A DNA stretch of 56,723 nt from positions 1-56,723 of IMG/VR virus record IMGVR_UViG_3300037246_000975; one strand, 5' to 3'. A program made the translations under genes and the position numbers. Each line of letters starts with the position of its first letter. The stretch's first letter is position 1. The notes beneath the pieces were generated by a model, which was not told the origin of the DNA, searched no databases, and was given only the letters and a program-made list of their open reading frames with translations. Below, in pieces: positions 1-8,935 of the stretch. Source of the DNA: a virus.

Positions 1-591
1 ATTTGTATTCTGAGCTACACCATTTAGTTGATATTCCCCGTTATGATTGCCAGTTTCATCTACGACAACAGCATTTGCAGCTTTATCATTCATTTTGTAA
101 TGAGCAATGAGCGTAGGCGGAGTACCGGCAGCACCACCAACACCTGAAAAACTCGAAACATGAACATGAGTCTTTCCACCAATAACTTCGTAATAATCAT
201 CCTCCGCAAAATTGGTATTTATTTCGGTCAGAGTGGGATTACTTTTGGAGCCGGTAGCCTTGAAGATATGAGGAGCAGTAAATGGTAAAACAATTTCGCC
301 ACCTCCAGCGATTTTATCCAGCCACACAAAGCCCCTGAGATCGCCGCCGAACCTTTTACGAGCTTTTGCACTAATCTCTGGGCTTGCCAATGAAACTTCG
401 GTATCGGGGTTAAAGTTAGCGGTTATTTTAATAGGATTCTGATACGAAACGCTTGTTTGTTCTTTCCCGTTCTCGTCAATATATACTGTTTCTTTTTTCA
501 ACCTGTCACCATCCCATACATAATCCGGGTCAGGATAACCGTACCATATATCCTTCTCTAATTCCTCATCATAAGTAAGCGTAAAGGCCAT
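1..591 (-). CDS. LamG-type fibre/adhesin, N-terminal part (runs off left edge)
   Basis: An open frame starts at an ATG at 591 and stays open to base 1, so the gene is cut by the window edge. The first ~150 residues are a polar region I do not recognise. It then enters a stretch reading LIAHYKMNDKAANAVVVDE and TGNHNGEY, which is the typical opening of a concanavalin-like LamG domain in phage fibres. The rest of such a domain is found at the opposite edge (56123-56723, same strand), so the two are most likely one gene on a circular molecule. Direct joining of the edges is out of frame and would lack roughly 25-35 residues, so a short piece is missing. Probable virion surface or carbohydrate-binding role (inference). 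Confidence 0.7.
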   Translation of the reverse strand, partial: MAFTLTYDEELEKDIWYGYPDPDYVWDGDRLKKETVYIDENGKEQTSVSYQNPIKITANFNPDTEVSLASPEISAKARKRFGGDLRGFVWLDKIAGGGEIVLPFTAPHIFKATGSKSNPTLTEINTNFAEDDYYEVIGGKTHVHVSSFSGVGGAAGTPPTLIAHYKMNDKAANAVVVDETGNHNGEYQLNGVAQNTN

Positions 592-605
592 CTTTATTCA
601 CAGGA

Positions 606-1130
606 TTAAAGTCCACTGTATTCCACAGTAACATCGTCAGAACCGCTGAGAGCATCAAAGCCAATCCAGAACCGATTGTACCCGAAAGTATCAAATGAGA
701 CGGTTGCAATTCCCGTACCGGATTCCTCCGTAGTAACACTAATGGTTTTGTTCCAGTATTGGGTTACAACACCTGTCTTGGCAAAATACCGAGCCGATGA
801 TATGGCATTTGGTTGAGTCCCGGCAGTCCAAGCCACTTCTGCAATCATTTTAACAGTAGTCTCACCTTCGCGGGCTGCGAATATTTGCATGGTGGCAGTA
901 CCAGCATTGTCGTTGAAATGTGCCCGAAGTTCCAAATGATTCAAGGCCGTATCATTAGATAAATTGATATATGGTAAGACGGCTTCATCTGTATCGACCA
1001 TGTACGCGACAAATCGTTCCGTTACGTCACCTGGGGGATCATAAGTAGCCCCTCCAGTTGTGGGCCAATCTACCGTAGCTATAGCAGACCTAATAGCCGT
1101 CCAAGCCGCTCTGACTGTATGAACAAGCAT
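606..1130 (-). CDS. beta-rich virion-associated hypothetical protein
   Basis: 174 residues from the ATG at 1130, which follows AGGAGAATATT; an in-frame start 12 codons upstream has no such site. The sequence is rich in Thr, Ala, Val and aromatic residues with alternating beta-strand patterns and no hydrophobic signal. It lies between two beta-helix proteins and the LamG fibre, inside the late structural module, so a fibre or decoration role is likely. I do not recognise the family. Confidence 0.65.
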   Translation of the reverse strand: MLVHTVRAAWTAIRSAIATVDWPTTGGATYDPPGDVTERFVAYMVDTDEAVLPYINLSNDTALNHLELRAHFNDNAGTATMQIFAAREGETTVKMIAEVAWTAGTQPNAISSARYFAKTGVVTQYWNKTISVTTEESGTGIATVSFDTFGYNRFWIGFDALSGSDDVTVEYSGL

Positions 1131-1217
1131 AATATTCTCCTGAAAGAAAAAGCCGAGTGGAAGCATATCCTCGCCTCCACTCGCAATTCAAACTTCAATT
1201 TGAGGTCTTTGTTCAGA

Positions 1218-2228
1218 TTACTCTTCGTAATCGCTTTCCGCTATACACGGCTTTCCGCTGAGGTAATTCAAACCCCAACTTGCAGCACCATTACCAGAAG
1301 TTCCAATCCAAATCGACCTATTGGTTCCAACGGTTATGAGGGTACTTGTATCTTTACCTACAACATGATTCCCATCAATCATACCTTTTGTACCTTCACC
1401 GAAAGTGATGGCTGCTCCCTTGGTATTATACACAACGGAAAACTTGTTGTCGAAGATTCCGCCATCTTGGAAGTTGGCCGTAGTTGAAGCAACATTGATG
1501 CCTATAGCAGCATCAGCAACCCTAAAGATGTTGTTGCGGATTTCTGTACCGGGGACAACATTTGGCCCTATTCCAGAAGTAGGAACGTAAATACCAGTAT
1601 CCTCAATCTTGTCACCAAATCGACAATCCTCAATCACCCAATTTATCATCTCACTGAAATTGCCGGAGCCACCTAACATGATACCGTTATTTACGACCAT
1701 ACCATTTTCCATCCCGAATCTGCAATGATGAATATGGACACCCCACACGGCATTTCCTGTTACATGGATACCGGGATAACCTGTTTTGGAACCAGGTTCA
1801 AGATTAGCAAGTTCAAGACCATCGGCTCCTGTGGCAATCTCTATCGCAGCTTTATCGCCCGTTGCTTGTATCCACGAGGGGCCTGATGCGTAACTATTGT
1901 AAACTCCGATGATGTGGACGTGGGATTTATTGATAACGATAGGCCAAACTTCAGTAGATGCTTGGTAATAACCAAGAACGAAAATATATTCGTTACTTCG
2001 TGTTATTCCACTCCAATCCGAGCAATAACTCAATGCCTTAGTGATTGACTTCAGAGGAGCCTCTGGGGTCTGACCAAGACCAAGAGCAGCATCGTCACCT
2101 TGACTCCCATCTACAAAAAAGATATGACTGAGACCGTTCATTACTGGGAAATAGTTATACAGACCACAAGTCAATGCGTACCTTGCACCATAGCGGTCTA
2201 TCATTTCATTTACTGTTTTCGCTGCCAT
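1218..2228 (-). CDS. right-handed beta-helix virion protein, copy 2
   Basis: 336 residues from the ATG at 2228 (AGGAGAATATTA just upstream). The protein shows the repeating short-strand pattern of parallel beta-helix proteins (IHVTGNAVWGVHIHHCRFG, VIEDCRFGDKIEDTGIYV, IRNNIF, IFDNKF). It is clearly paralogous to the next upstream gene (2246-3277): both begin with a short helix, share a YFP-MN-SH-FFVDG segment, an HxxHIIGV segment, IHHC-FG and end in WGLNY. Beta-helix proteins of this kind are commonly tailspikes or capsid/tail decoration proteins. The position directly behind the capsid gene favours a virion surface role. No catalytic triad can be asserted. Confidence 0.75.
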   Translation of the reverse strand: MAAKTVNEMIDRYGARYALTCGLYNYFPVMNGLSHIFFVDGSQGDDAALGLGQTPEAPLKSITKALSYCSDWSGITRSNEYIFVLGYYQASTEVWPIVINKSHVHIIGVYNSYASGPSWIQATGDKAAIEIATGADGLELANLEPGSKTGYPGIHVTGNAVWGVHIHHCRFGMENGMVVNNGIMLGGSGNFSEMINWVIEDCRFGDKIEDTGIYVPTSGIGPNVVPGTEIRNNIFRVADAAIGINVASTTANFQDGGIFDNKFSVVYNTKGAAITFGEGTKGMIDGNHVVGKDTSTLITVGTNRSIWIGTSGNGAASWGLNYLSGKPCIAESDYEE

Positions 2229-2245
2229 TAATATTCTCCTAAAAA

Positions 2246-3277
2246 TTAAGCCAATGCTGGACTTACAGCGAGTTCTGAACCACCCTTGTAATTCAGACCC
2301 CACGCAGGGCCGCAGGCAGTAGTTGTTAAGTACGGATTTTCGGCCATACTGGCTTCATTAGCTAATACACTGGCCACATTGCCATCTATGAATCCACCAG
2401 TCACGCCAGCCGCCAAAGTAATAGCATCGCCAACGCTGTCCTCCGCAAGGATAAATCTATTGTCGTAGATTCCACCGCCTCGGAGATTTGCAGTCGTATC
2501 AGGGATATGAATACCTACGTCACCTGAGTTGACATAAAACTGATTCTTACGGATAATCGTTCCGTAAATTGAGTTCGGCCCACTATGAGTACCATCGGGT
2601 ACATAGATACCAGCAGCCGTAATCAACTTGCCAAATCGACAATGTTCAATCAACCCATAAAGCATCTCGCCAGCGGCGTAAGTGTCAGTGGAGCGACCAA
2701 GAACAATACCATACGCAGCATCCGTGTTGCTTCGACCTTCAAGACCGAAGGCACAGTGATGAATATGGTTGCCCCAAAGACCACCTTGGTGCATCTCAAT
2801 AGCCCCACGTACTGAGAGGGCTTTTTGACTCCCCATTATCAAGTTGGCAATTTCACAGTATGCTCCGTATGTTCCACCGGCAGCACCGAAAGCAAAAACC
2901 GGAGTATCAACGGTGTCCCCCGGGGCACATATTTTGAAGGTCGGAAGTATCCCGTTGCGTACACCGATGATATGAACTCTCTGTTTACTAATTACGATGG
3001 GCCAAGTCTCTGCTGGTGCGGTATTGGGATAATTCAAGACGAAGATGTAGTCATTTGCACCACTGGTACACAAACTCAATGCGTGAGTAATTGTCAAGAG
3101 GGGCTCATCGGGAACCTGTCCCAATCTATTAACACCATCATCCCCCACTGCCGAATTCCCATCGACGAAAAAGACGTGGGAGTTAAAATTCATTGTGGGG
3201 AAATAATTTGCGATTCCACAAATGGTAAGGTATTCCGTTCCCCACTTTCGGACGGCCTCTTTTATTGTTAAAGCCAT
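2246..3277 (-). CDS. right-handed beta-helix virion protein, copy 1
   Basis: 343 residues, ATG at 3277 after a strong AGGAG. It is built of short strands with turn residues (NHIHHCAFGLEG, GLIEHCRFG, TIIRKNQF, GIYDNRF), the mark of a parallel beta-helix. It is the tandem paralogue of 1218-2228, sharing order and spacing of motifs but with longer loops (about residues 110-150). It is separated from the capsid gene by a terminator-like hairpin (3307-3369), which may reduce its expression relative to capsid. A decoration protein or spike is the best guess. Confidence 0.75.
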   Translation of the reverse strand: MALTIKEAVRKWGTEYLTICGIANYFPTMNFNSHVFFVDGNSAVGDDGVNRLGQVPDEPLLTITHALSLCTSGANDYIFVLNYPNTAPAETWPIVISKQRVHIIGVRNGILPTFKICAPGDTVDTPVFAFGAAGGTYGAYCEIANLIMGSQKALSVRGAIEMHQGGLWGNHIHHCAFGLEGRSNTDAAYGIVLGRSTDTYAAGEMLYGLIEHCRFGKLITAAGIYVPDGTHSGPNSIYGTIIRKNQFYVNSGDVGIHIPDTTANLRGGGIYDNRFILAEDSVGDAITLAAGVTGGFIDGNVASVLANEASMAENPYLTTTACGPAWGLNYKGGSELAVSPALA

Positions 3278-3306
3278 TGTTTTTTCTCCTAAGCTAAATT
3301 ACAGTT

Positions 3307-3369
3307 AAAAAAAGTTGGGGAAGCCTGAAACACCGACAGAGAAAGGAAGAAAAATGCCGACTTCCCCAA
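3307..3369 (-). terminator. intrinsic terminator after the capsid gene
   Basis: On the minus strand TTGGGGAAG (3369-3361) pairs perfectly with CTTCCCCAA (3323-3315) and is followed by one C and seven Ts (3313-3307). The loop is long (37 nt). Placed 35 nt after the capsid stop, it probably trims transcription into the beta-helix genes. Confidence 0.75.
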
Positions 3370-3403
3370 ACTATTCACTTTTCAAATAAACCCTGCGGAG
3401 GGC

Positions 3404-5002
3404 TTAAAGCATAGTGGCTTCTGTGAGACCCGTTAATTTGACAGCACGAGGATCTCTTGGTGCAATTAAATTGTAGTACCAGAAAGGAGCCTCCACTAAT
3501 TCCTGTGGGGCACCAGAGGCAGCACGGGCTATCATAAACACACCGGAAAGTCCACCAAGCGGAGCCAAAAATTCAAGTTCCGGCCCCATCTTGCCATCCA
3601 TTCCACCCAATCTCGGAGGACTAAATCTCTGGATGTTGTCCCCACCGAACTTCATGGCATACAGCGTATTACTCAGGCACATCGGACTCATAATCCACTC
3701 ATAGCTTCGTCCACCGAACTCATAAGCAATCTGAGACCAACCGCCCTTGAAGCTCAGGGCTTTCCCGGTACGCTCATAATTTTGCCTGTTGTTATACAGA
3801 CCCGGCTGTTGAAGCCATTTTAACTGAACGCCCTGCGTGGTGATAATGGTGTCTAAGGTTTCCCCCGGATAAGCATCCAAGTATCCGCCAATGTAACCAT
3901 TAATCACATCGTCGGTAAGAGGCCCATTCACGGCTTTAACCTGAGACTTGAACTGTGGATATAAGGTCAGGTCAAGAGCTTGGGCTTCAGAGGCTCCGCC
4001 CATAATAACACCAGATGCCTTAATCCAATCATTGAGTCCCCAACTAAACTGAGGGCGGTTACTGACACGACTCGTATGGGCTATCACAATCCAGTCATCC
4101 GCAGCAACAGGATTGCCAGTTTGAACCCAGTCTCCCGTTGCACCCTCGTCATAGGTCGCCTGAATACCAGTCACGGAGTTAATGGCTTTAACTGTGAATG
4201 CTTTCCCAAGATAATCAACACTGGTGATGATTACCTGACAATAGGATTGAGCATTCCACTCATAGTTACGCACATCCGACCCGTCATCATTAGTCCCGTC
4301 TTGTAATACACCTCCGACATCGGCGACAAGATCAAGTCTCATACCCTGACGGAAATTGGCGATTCGACCATACTGCTCGTCAATATCAATTTTGATGTAA
4401 TCTGTGGAACCAACTTCGGCTATGACCTTGACTCTTCCGAGAACCTGATTCGATGCACCCGAGGTTGCATCTGTCCCTGTTTGATTTACTACACTGTGGG
4501 AGAAAAAGCTGGAAGCCTCATATATAGCTTTCAGTTTCGCTACGGCCTTCATGTCCCGTGCCACTACCTTAATCTGGGCAGCATTTAACAACTCAGCCTG
4601 CATCCAAGAGGCGGGGAGACTAAAGTTCCCCACGACCTTATGAAGGACAAGTGTTCTCTTAATATCGCCCATGTGAGGCGATTCCGAACCCTTCGGGAAA
4701 ACCGCTAAACCAGCAATCGGAGATTCAATTCCATATCTCTGGTCTAACAGTTTAGTTTGTGTCCCGGTAATGCCATCCATTTCCGGGCCGAGTGGGTCAG
4801 CCGACTCAATCAAACCAGCCACACCAGTTTCATAAAGGTGAAGCACTTTATATCCACGACCAAGACCAGTCTGGCTTTTAACTCCCAACGCTGTTCGTTT
4901 AATCTTATCGAACACAGGAGCTATGGTGGGGCCTGCCTCCTGGATCATCATCGGCAGTTCTTCTCTCACCAAGTTATCGAGGGCTGCAATTGCTTGTGCC
5001 AT
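3404..5002 (-). CDS. major capsid protein (probable)
   Basis: 532 residues, ATG at 5002 after GAGGATAATACG. Position after portal and a scaffold-like protein, length, and the mixed alpha/beta sequence without low complexity fit an HK97-fold major capsid protein. N-terminal residues 1-90 carry the amphipathic helix plus a loop region rich in Gly (GVKSQTGLGRGYKV), and the C-terminal third has the compact pattern expected for the P- and A-domains. A gene-end terminator follows, as is common for highly expressed capsid genes. The fold is inferred from context, not from an unmistakable motif. The alternative is a different abundant head protein. Confidence 0.72.
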   Translation of the reverse strand: MAQAIAALDNLVREELPMMIQEAGPTIAPVFDKIKRTALGVKSQTGLGRGYKVLHLYETGVAGLIESADPLGPEMDGITGTQTKLLDQRYGIESPIAGLAVFPKGSESPHMGDIKRTLVLHKVVGNFSLPASWMQAELLNAAQIKVVARDMKAVAKLKAIYEASSFFSHSVVNQTGTDATSGASNQVLGRVKVIAEVGSTDYIKIDIDEQYGRIANFRQGMRLDLVADVGGVLQDGTNDDGSDVRNYEWNAQSYCQVIITSVDYLGKAFTVKAINSVTGIQATYDEGATGDWVQTGNPVAADDWIVIAHTSRVSNRPQFSWGLNDWIKASGVIMGGASEAQALDLTLYPQFKSQVKAVNGPLTDDVINGYIGGYLDAYPGETLDTIITTQGVQLKWLQQPGLYNNRQNYERTGKALSFKGGWSQIAYEFGGRSYEWIMSPMCLSNTLYAMKFGGDNIQRFSPPRLGGMDGKMGPELEFLAPLGGLSGVFMIARAASGAPQELVEAPFWYYNLIAPRDPRAVKLTGLTEATML

Positions 5003-5069
5003 CGTATTATCCTCTAACTAAACACATTTACATTAATATGCAGTTAGTCAAGGATTTCAATCCGCGAAT

Positions 5070-5966
5070 CTACTTCATCTTCCGGGCTTCGTGAACCGCC
5101 CTTTGAAGATACCTTGCAACAAGATTCTCCTCATTAGCATCTTCATTTGAAGGAATTCGCTTGATTGGTTCGTCAGCTTGGATTACAGATGAAAGCCCTT
5201 CACTCGGGGTCAGGCCCAAAACGATGGGTTGCTGATTGAGTTTCTTTGGGATACCTAATTTAGTCAACTGTGACCGCACCATCTGTACGCTCGCAGTAAC
5301 CAAATCGGCCCCAAACGGTTTTCCGTTCTGAATCTTCGTCAGAACATCCTCAGCTACCATATTTCTTACTTCGGCGAGAACTTCTTCTTTGTCCTCACCT
5401 ACTATCATTTTACCAATTATCTCATCTTTGTCAACCGCTTTGTCCGATATTTCTCGAATTTCTTTTCTGGCATCATTAACATGCCGTTGCGTAGAAAACT
5501 CCAAAGTAGCTCTAACCTCCGCAGGAGTGGCCCCCATTACCTTCTCAAATTCGGCATTAAAGTCTGCGGAGGTGGCTTTAGTGGTCGCTTTAGGGTCAGG
5601 GTCGTCCTCTTTGAGATGCACCATAAACTCAGCGGGGTTAATCCCCCAAAGACCGGCTAATTCCTTAATATCCGCCTCAGACGGATTCTCGGCCTCATTT
5701 ATTGACTTTACAAGAACACCCGCCCGGGCATCCTTCTCAGCGGCTTTTGTGGCCTCAGCAGCCTCTTGGAATCTTTTGTCGGCCCCAGATGCTTTCGAGG
5801 CTCGCTCTTTGAGTTCATCAAGCGTTAATGCAACATCCACCCCATCTACCTTAATAGTGTGGGTTTCAGTTTTCTTTGGTTCCGGCTCGATTTTTGGTTC
5901 TGGTTCAGGTTTTGGCTCCGGTGTAGGAGTTGGAGTCGGTTCTGGTTTAGGTTCTGGCTCTGGCAT
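5070..5966 (-). CDS. scaffold-like protein
   Basis: 298 residues, ATG at 5966 after AACGAAAGGA. Residues 1-35 are a proline/glutamate/lysine repeat (PEPKPEP pattern). The centre is charged and strongly helical (KRFQEAAEATKAAEKDARAG and a second helix around residues 150-220), and the C-terminus is basic (VHEARKMK). Such acidic, helical proteins with a basic C-terminal tail, encoded between portal and capsid genes, are typically scaffolding proteins that bind capsid through their C-terminus. The assignment rests on layout and composition only. Confidence 0.7.
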   Translation of the reverse strand: MPEPEPKPEPTPTPTPEPKPEPEPKIEPEPKKTETHTIKVDGVDVALTLDELKERASKASGADKRFQEAAEATKAAEKDARAGVLVKSINEAENPSEADIKELAGLWGINPAEFMVHLKEDDPDPKATTKATSADFNAEFEKVMGATPAEVRATLEFSTQRHVNDARKEIREISDKAVDKDEIIGKMIVGEDKEEVLAEVRNMVAEDVLTKIQNGKPFGADLVTASVQMVRSQLTKLGIPKKLNQQPIVLGLTPSEGLSSVIQADEPIKRIPSNEDANEENLVARYLQRAVHEARKMK

Positions 5967-5979
5967 TTTTTTCCTTTCG

Positions 5980-6264
5980 TTATTGTTTTACGGGTTGTAC
6001 ACGCATTTCATCGGGGGCTTCACAGTAGAATCCTTCTTTCCGTTCAGGTTTATTTTTCCACCTTAATTGAATCCATCCATAAGGGATATAGTGACTTATT
6101 TCTCCGGCTCCGACTCTGTGACCATTATCGGAAACAATAAGAAATTGAGGATTCTCAATACGAACAATTTCGTTGCTTGGGAAAACATATTCTCGCCATT
6201 CTTCCCAAGAGGACAAATCCAATTTCTTATAGTAAGGGAGTAAACTTTTTCTGGTCGGTTTCAT
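5980..6264 (-). CDS. hypothetical protein between portal and scaffold
   Basis: 94 residues, ATG at 6264 with GAAAGGA upstream. Trp- and Tyr-rich, predicted globular, no membrane segment. It lies in the head operon with 13-nt gaps on both sides, so it is probably co-expressed with portal and scaffold. I do not recognise a family; a small head-completion or decoration protein is possible. Confidence 0.6.
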   Translation of the reverse strand: MKPTRKSLLPYYKKLDLSSWEEWREYVFPSNEIVRIENPQFLIVSDNGHRVGAGEISHYIPYGWIQLRWKNKPERKEGFYCEAPDEMRVQPVKQ

Positions 6265-6278
6265 TTTTTTCCTTTCAA

Positions 6279-8297
6279 TTATTGTTGTGATATTTCTCCC
6301 TGCGGAGGTTGAAGTTCAAGTTCTGCTGCATCTTCCATCAGAGGCATCTCTTCTGGTATTTTTCCCAATATGTTGTCGTGTTCTTCATCATGTGCCACAA
6401 AAGCATTTCTTACCGCTGGCGAGGCGGCATAAAATTCAGGGCGAGCCATAAAGGCATTAAGGACACTTTTATGAATTAAAGGCATGTCACGTTCACTCAC
6501 GATAACTTTCCCAGGTTTCTCCCCATCCCCAAATAAGGCTAAGTTCTCTAATTTGGCCCGGCGGTAGTTTTGCCAAGCCTGCTCGTTACCGACTGGGGAA
6601 GTTAGTCCTAATTCTCTTACTTTGAAAGAGTATTCGTCGAGAGTAAGCACCCCATCTTTGAGGGCTTCTTTTAACTCCAATTTCTGTTGCTCTTTTGATA
6701 TAGGGACTTCGGAGGCCACATTGATATTCACTTCGTCAGGAGATGGGATGGCATTTCTGGCGAGGTTAATTTCCCCAGTCTCCATATCAAACGCAATTCC
6801 GGCCAAAGAATCATCGAGATTACTAATACTGACGACTTTTTCTCCTGGCCACATATCCCGACAAATCCCTAACATAGCACGATAAATCCCAGATATTGCT
6901 TCGGCCACATTTTTAGCCGTTGGCGAAAGCGGAATACCACTTGTCTCGTACAGGAACCCTAAACCGGAGGCAGAATCCACACGACCAGGAGCACCACCTT
7001 TCAATATCTCCATTGGTTGATTTGCGATTTTATCCATCAAACCACCGGCAACCATAGCCGCCTCTATATTCGATTTTGACATTTTCGCAGGCATTATATT
7101 GAACGGTTTCTGTTCTGGGCAAGTATAATCTATCTCATATTCTATTCTTTTAATTCCGTCCTGTCCTCTATGAGCCTCTGGAGAAGTTCCAAGAGATGTT
7201 GGCCACATCTGTATGCCATATAAGTCAAAATCGGCTACGGACTGGAATAGACTACTGAGACTATACTCCGCCTCGGTATTCAATGGAATTAAGGTGTCGA
7301 TAAAAGAGCGGCCATAGAATCCACCTACGACAATATCCCGTGCAATTTTAACTGGCATGTGATACTTACTTTGGGAATGGTCGTGACGATATAACTGATT
7401 CAGTTTCTGATAAGAACCGGCAAAGATAAGATACTCCGCCAAATACCCATCTGATGTCTCAGTCCATACCTCGACGAGTAGTGTAACATCAGTTTGCGTC
7501 TTATCTTTTTTAGTGTGCCGCCCCGCCCATTGGGTCTCGACTTGGCTCTGCCCACTCCGGATATAAAAACCCCCGCCCGTATGCGTAAGAGAAGCAGTCC
7601 CCTGAAAATTAGAGGATATATCGGCAGGCAAGTCCCCAAAAGGAACTTTCACATCATCCATTCCTTTATAGACTTTTGATCCTTTACCCGGGGTTATAGA
7701 TAAACCTTTTATATAGTCTGTGGGGACATATCTCACCCGAATTAAACCCCTCACATCTGACGGGGTAGCCACATCTATTGGAATCGGAATCAGTTCCCAG
7801 GGATTTATAACTTCTATCCCAATGCTATCAACTCCCTCCACCCATAACCCAAATCCGATTGTTCCATAATGAAGAAGTGGGGGGAAAGCATTCAAAGCCA
7901 ATTTAGAAACTTTCTCTTGTGGAAATGCCGAATCAAGAACCACCTGAGCCGTACTTGCCTTCCTCAACCCATCAAGACTCACCCCACGCCTCGATACAGC
8001 CGGAGCCAGATTTATCGCCAACAATCTACCAAGCTGAGCTTGATATTTTGCAACAATATCTTCATATCGAAATTTTAGTACCCCAGACTGATCCAAATAC
8101 GACGCATTTAATGTGCCTGCCCCGTAATTAATATTACTGAAATTCCTTAACCCCCTCATATAGTAATGATTCATATACCAATTTATTGAGATGGGATTCA
8201 TTTTTGACTTGCCAGTGGAGACAAGATATTGAAATATGGATTCAACCTGATGTTTGTTATCTTTTGTATTTTCTGGTAGTTGGAACTTATATCCCAT
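6279..8297 (-). CDS. portal protein
   Basis: 672 residues, directly downstream of the large terminase block and upstream of the scaffold-like protein. The N-terminal ~300 residues show the mixed helix/strand wing and stem pattern of podovirus portals (WYMNHYYMRGLRNF, VEVWTETSDGYLAEYLIF, INPWELIPIP). The C-terminal region is acidic and Gln-rich (EMPLMEDAAELELQPPQG), as often seen in portal barrels. Length is in the range of large podovirus portals (500-750). It forms the dodecameric entry for DNA at one capsid vertex (family knowledge). Start ATG at 8297 is 3 nt behind the preceding stop. Confidence 0.82.
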   Translation of the reverse strand: MGYKFQLPENTKDNKHQVESIFQYLVSTGKSKMNPISINWYMNHYYMRGLRNFSNINYGAGTLNASYLDQSGVLKFRYEDIVAKYQAQLGRLLAINLAPAVSRRGVSLDGLRKASTAQVVLDSAFPQEKVSKLALNAFPPLLHYGTIGFGLWVEGVDSIGIEVINPWELIPIPIDVATPSDVRGLIRVRYVPTDYIKGLSITPGKGSKVYKGMDDVKVPFGDLPADISSNFQGTASLTHTGGGFYIRSGQSQVETQWAGRHTKKDKTQTDVTLLVEVWTETSDGYLAEYLIFAGSYQKLNQLYRHDHSQSKYHMPVKIARDIVVGGFYGRSFIDTLIPLNTEAEYSLSSLFQSVADFDLYGIQMWPTSLGTSPEAHRGQDGIKRIEYEIDYTCPEQKPFNIMPAKMSKSNIEAAMVAGGLMDKIANQPMEILKGGAPGRVDSASGLGFLYETSGIPLSPTAKNVAEAISGIYRAMLGICRDMWPGEKVVSISNLDDSLAGIAFDMETGEINLARNAIPSPDEVNINVASEVPISKEQQKLELKEALKDGVLTLDEYSFKVRELGLTSPVGNEQAWQNYRRAKLENLALFGDGEKPGKVIVSERDMPLIHKSVLNAFMARPEFYAASPAVRNAFVAHDEEHDNILGKIPEEMPLMEDAAELELQPPQGEISQQ

Positions 8298-8299
8298 TC

Positions 8300-8584
8300 T
8301 TAATTCCCAAGTGACATAATATAATTTGTATTTTCAGGCTCCTTCTTGTCTTTCTTTCCATCAGCTATCCCCCTAAGTTTACCCTGCGGAGGTTTATTTA
8401 GGGCAACTAAAGCCCTTAATGCAGACTCTGGCTTCTCATCCTTCCCAGCTACTACAATCAAGAGTTGCTTATTGGTTTCCGTAATCTGATAAACGGCCTT
8501 GCTTAGTAATCTCATAAGGAGGCAGATAAGAGCCAAAAATAACCCGATCACACCAAGCATCCCGAACCCAAGATAAGTTTCCAT
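8300..8584 (-). CDS. small single-pass membrane protein
   Basis: 94 residues from the ATG at 8584 (AAGGGAG upstream; a GTG two codons earlier is too close to that site). Residues 4-30 form one strong membrane segment (YLGFGMLGVIGLFLALICLL). The rest is soluble and charged (KGKKDKKEPENTN). It directly follows a consensus promoter (8609-8636) and precedes the portal. The topology (N-out, cytoplasmic tail) would suit a holin-like or membrane-anchoring role, but no family is recognised. Confidence 0.65.
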   Translation of the reverse strand: METYLGFGMLGVIGLFLALICLLMRLLSKAVYQITETNKQLLIVVAGKDEKPESALRALVALNKPPQGKLRGIADGKKDKKEPENTNYIMSLGN

Positions 8585-8608
8585 AGACACACTCCCTTTC
8601 TATTTTCT

Positions 8609-8636
8609 ATTATATCACGATTTCAGTCCTTGTCAA
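8609..8636 (-). promoter_or_regulatory. sigma70-type promoter for the head operon
   Basis: Minus strand TTGACA (8636-8631), 16-nt spacer, TATAAT (8614-8609): both boxes match the consensus fully. It overlaps the 3' end of the preceding gene and should drive the membrane protein, portal, scaffold and capsid. Confidence 0.88.
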
Positions 8637-8856
8637 CCTTTTTGACAAAGAAATCAACTCCCCACTTGAACCCTGCATCAGTTAAATCGTCTCGGAAAGC
8701 CATCATATCTCCAACTGTAAATTTTCGCTCTCCCCGCATCAAAGCTCCGACATAGGCATTATAGCCAAGAGTACCATCATTAGCCCCCACCCCCTGAAAA
8801 TCTTCAAAGCAGTGGCCTGTTTTATCCACGAAAAGATAATATTGTTCATCTGTCAT
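8623..8856 (-). CDS. small hypothetical protein
   Basis: 77 residues from the ATG at 8856, which follows CGGAGACACAGAA. A longer frame with a TTG start is possible but would overlap the 29-residue membrane peptide entirely. The protein is acidic and aromatic-rich (EQYYLFVDKTGHCFEDF) without membrane segments. Its start overlaps the stop of 8846-8935, implying coupled translation. Function unknown. Confidence 0.6.
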   Translation of the reverse strand: MTDEQYYLFVDKTGHCFEDFQGVGANDGTLGYNAYVGALMRGERKFTVGDMMAFRDDLTDAGFKWGVDFFVKKVDKD

Positions 8857-8935
8857 TTCTGTGTCTCCGAATGATAACCCATATCCTGAACAGGATATAT
8901 CCTCCAAACAGGAAAATTATCAAATATTTAATCAT
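8846..8935 (-). CDS. 29-residue membrane peptide
   Basis: A short frame whose ATG overlaps the terminase stop codon (ATGA) and whose stop overlaps the next start. Residues 1-21 are a continuous hydrophobic segment (MIKYLIIFLFGGYILFRIWV) and the tail is basic (RRHRNDR). The tight stop/start coupling on both sides supports a real gene. Its size and shape match tiny phage lysis or pinholin-type peptides, but function is unproven. Confidence 0.5.
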   Translation of the reverse strand: MIKYLIIFLFGGYILFRIWVIIRRHRNDR

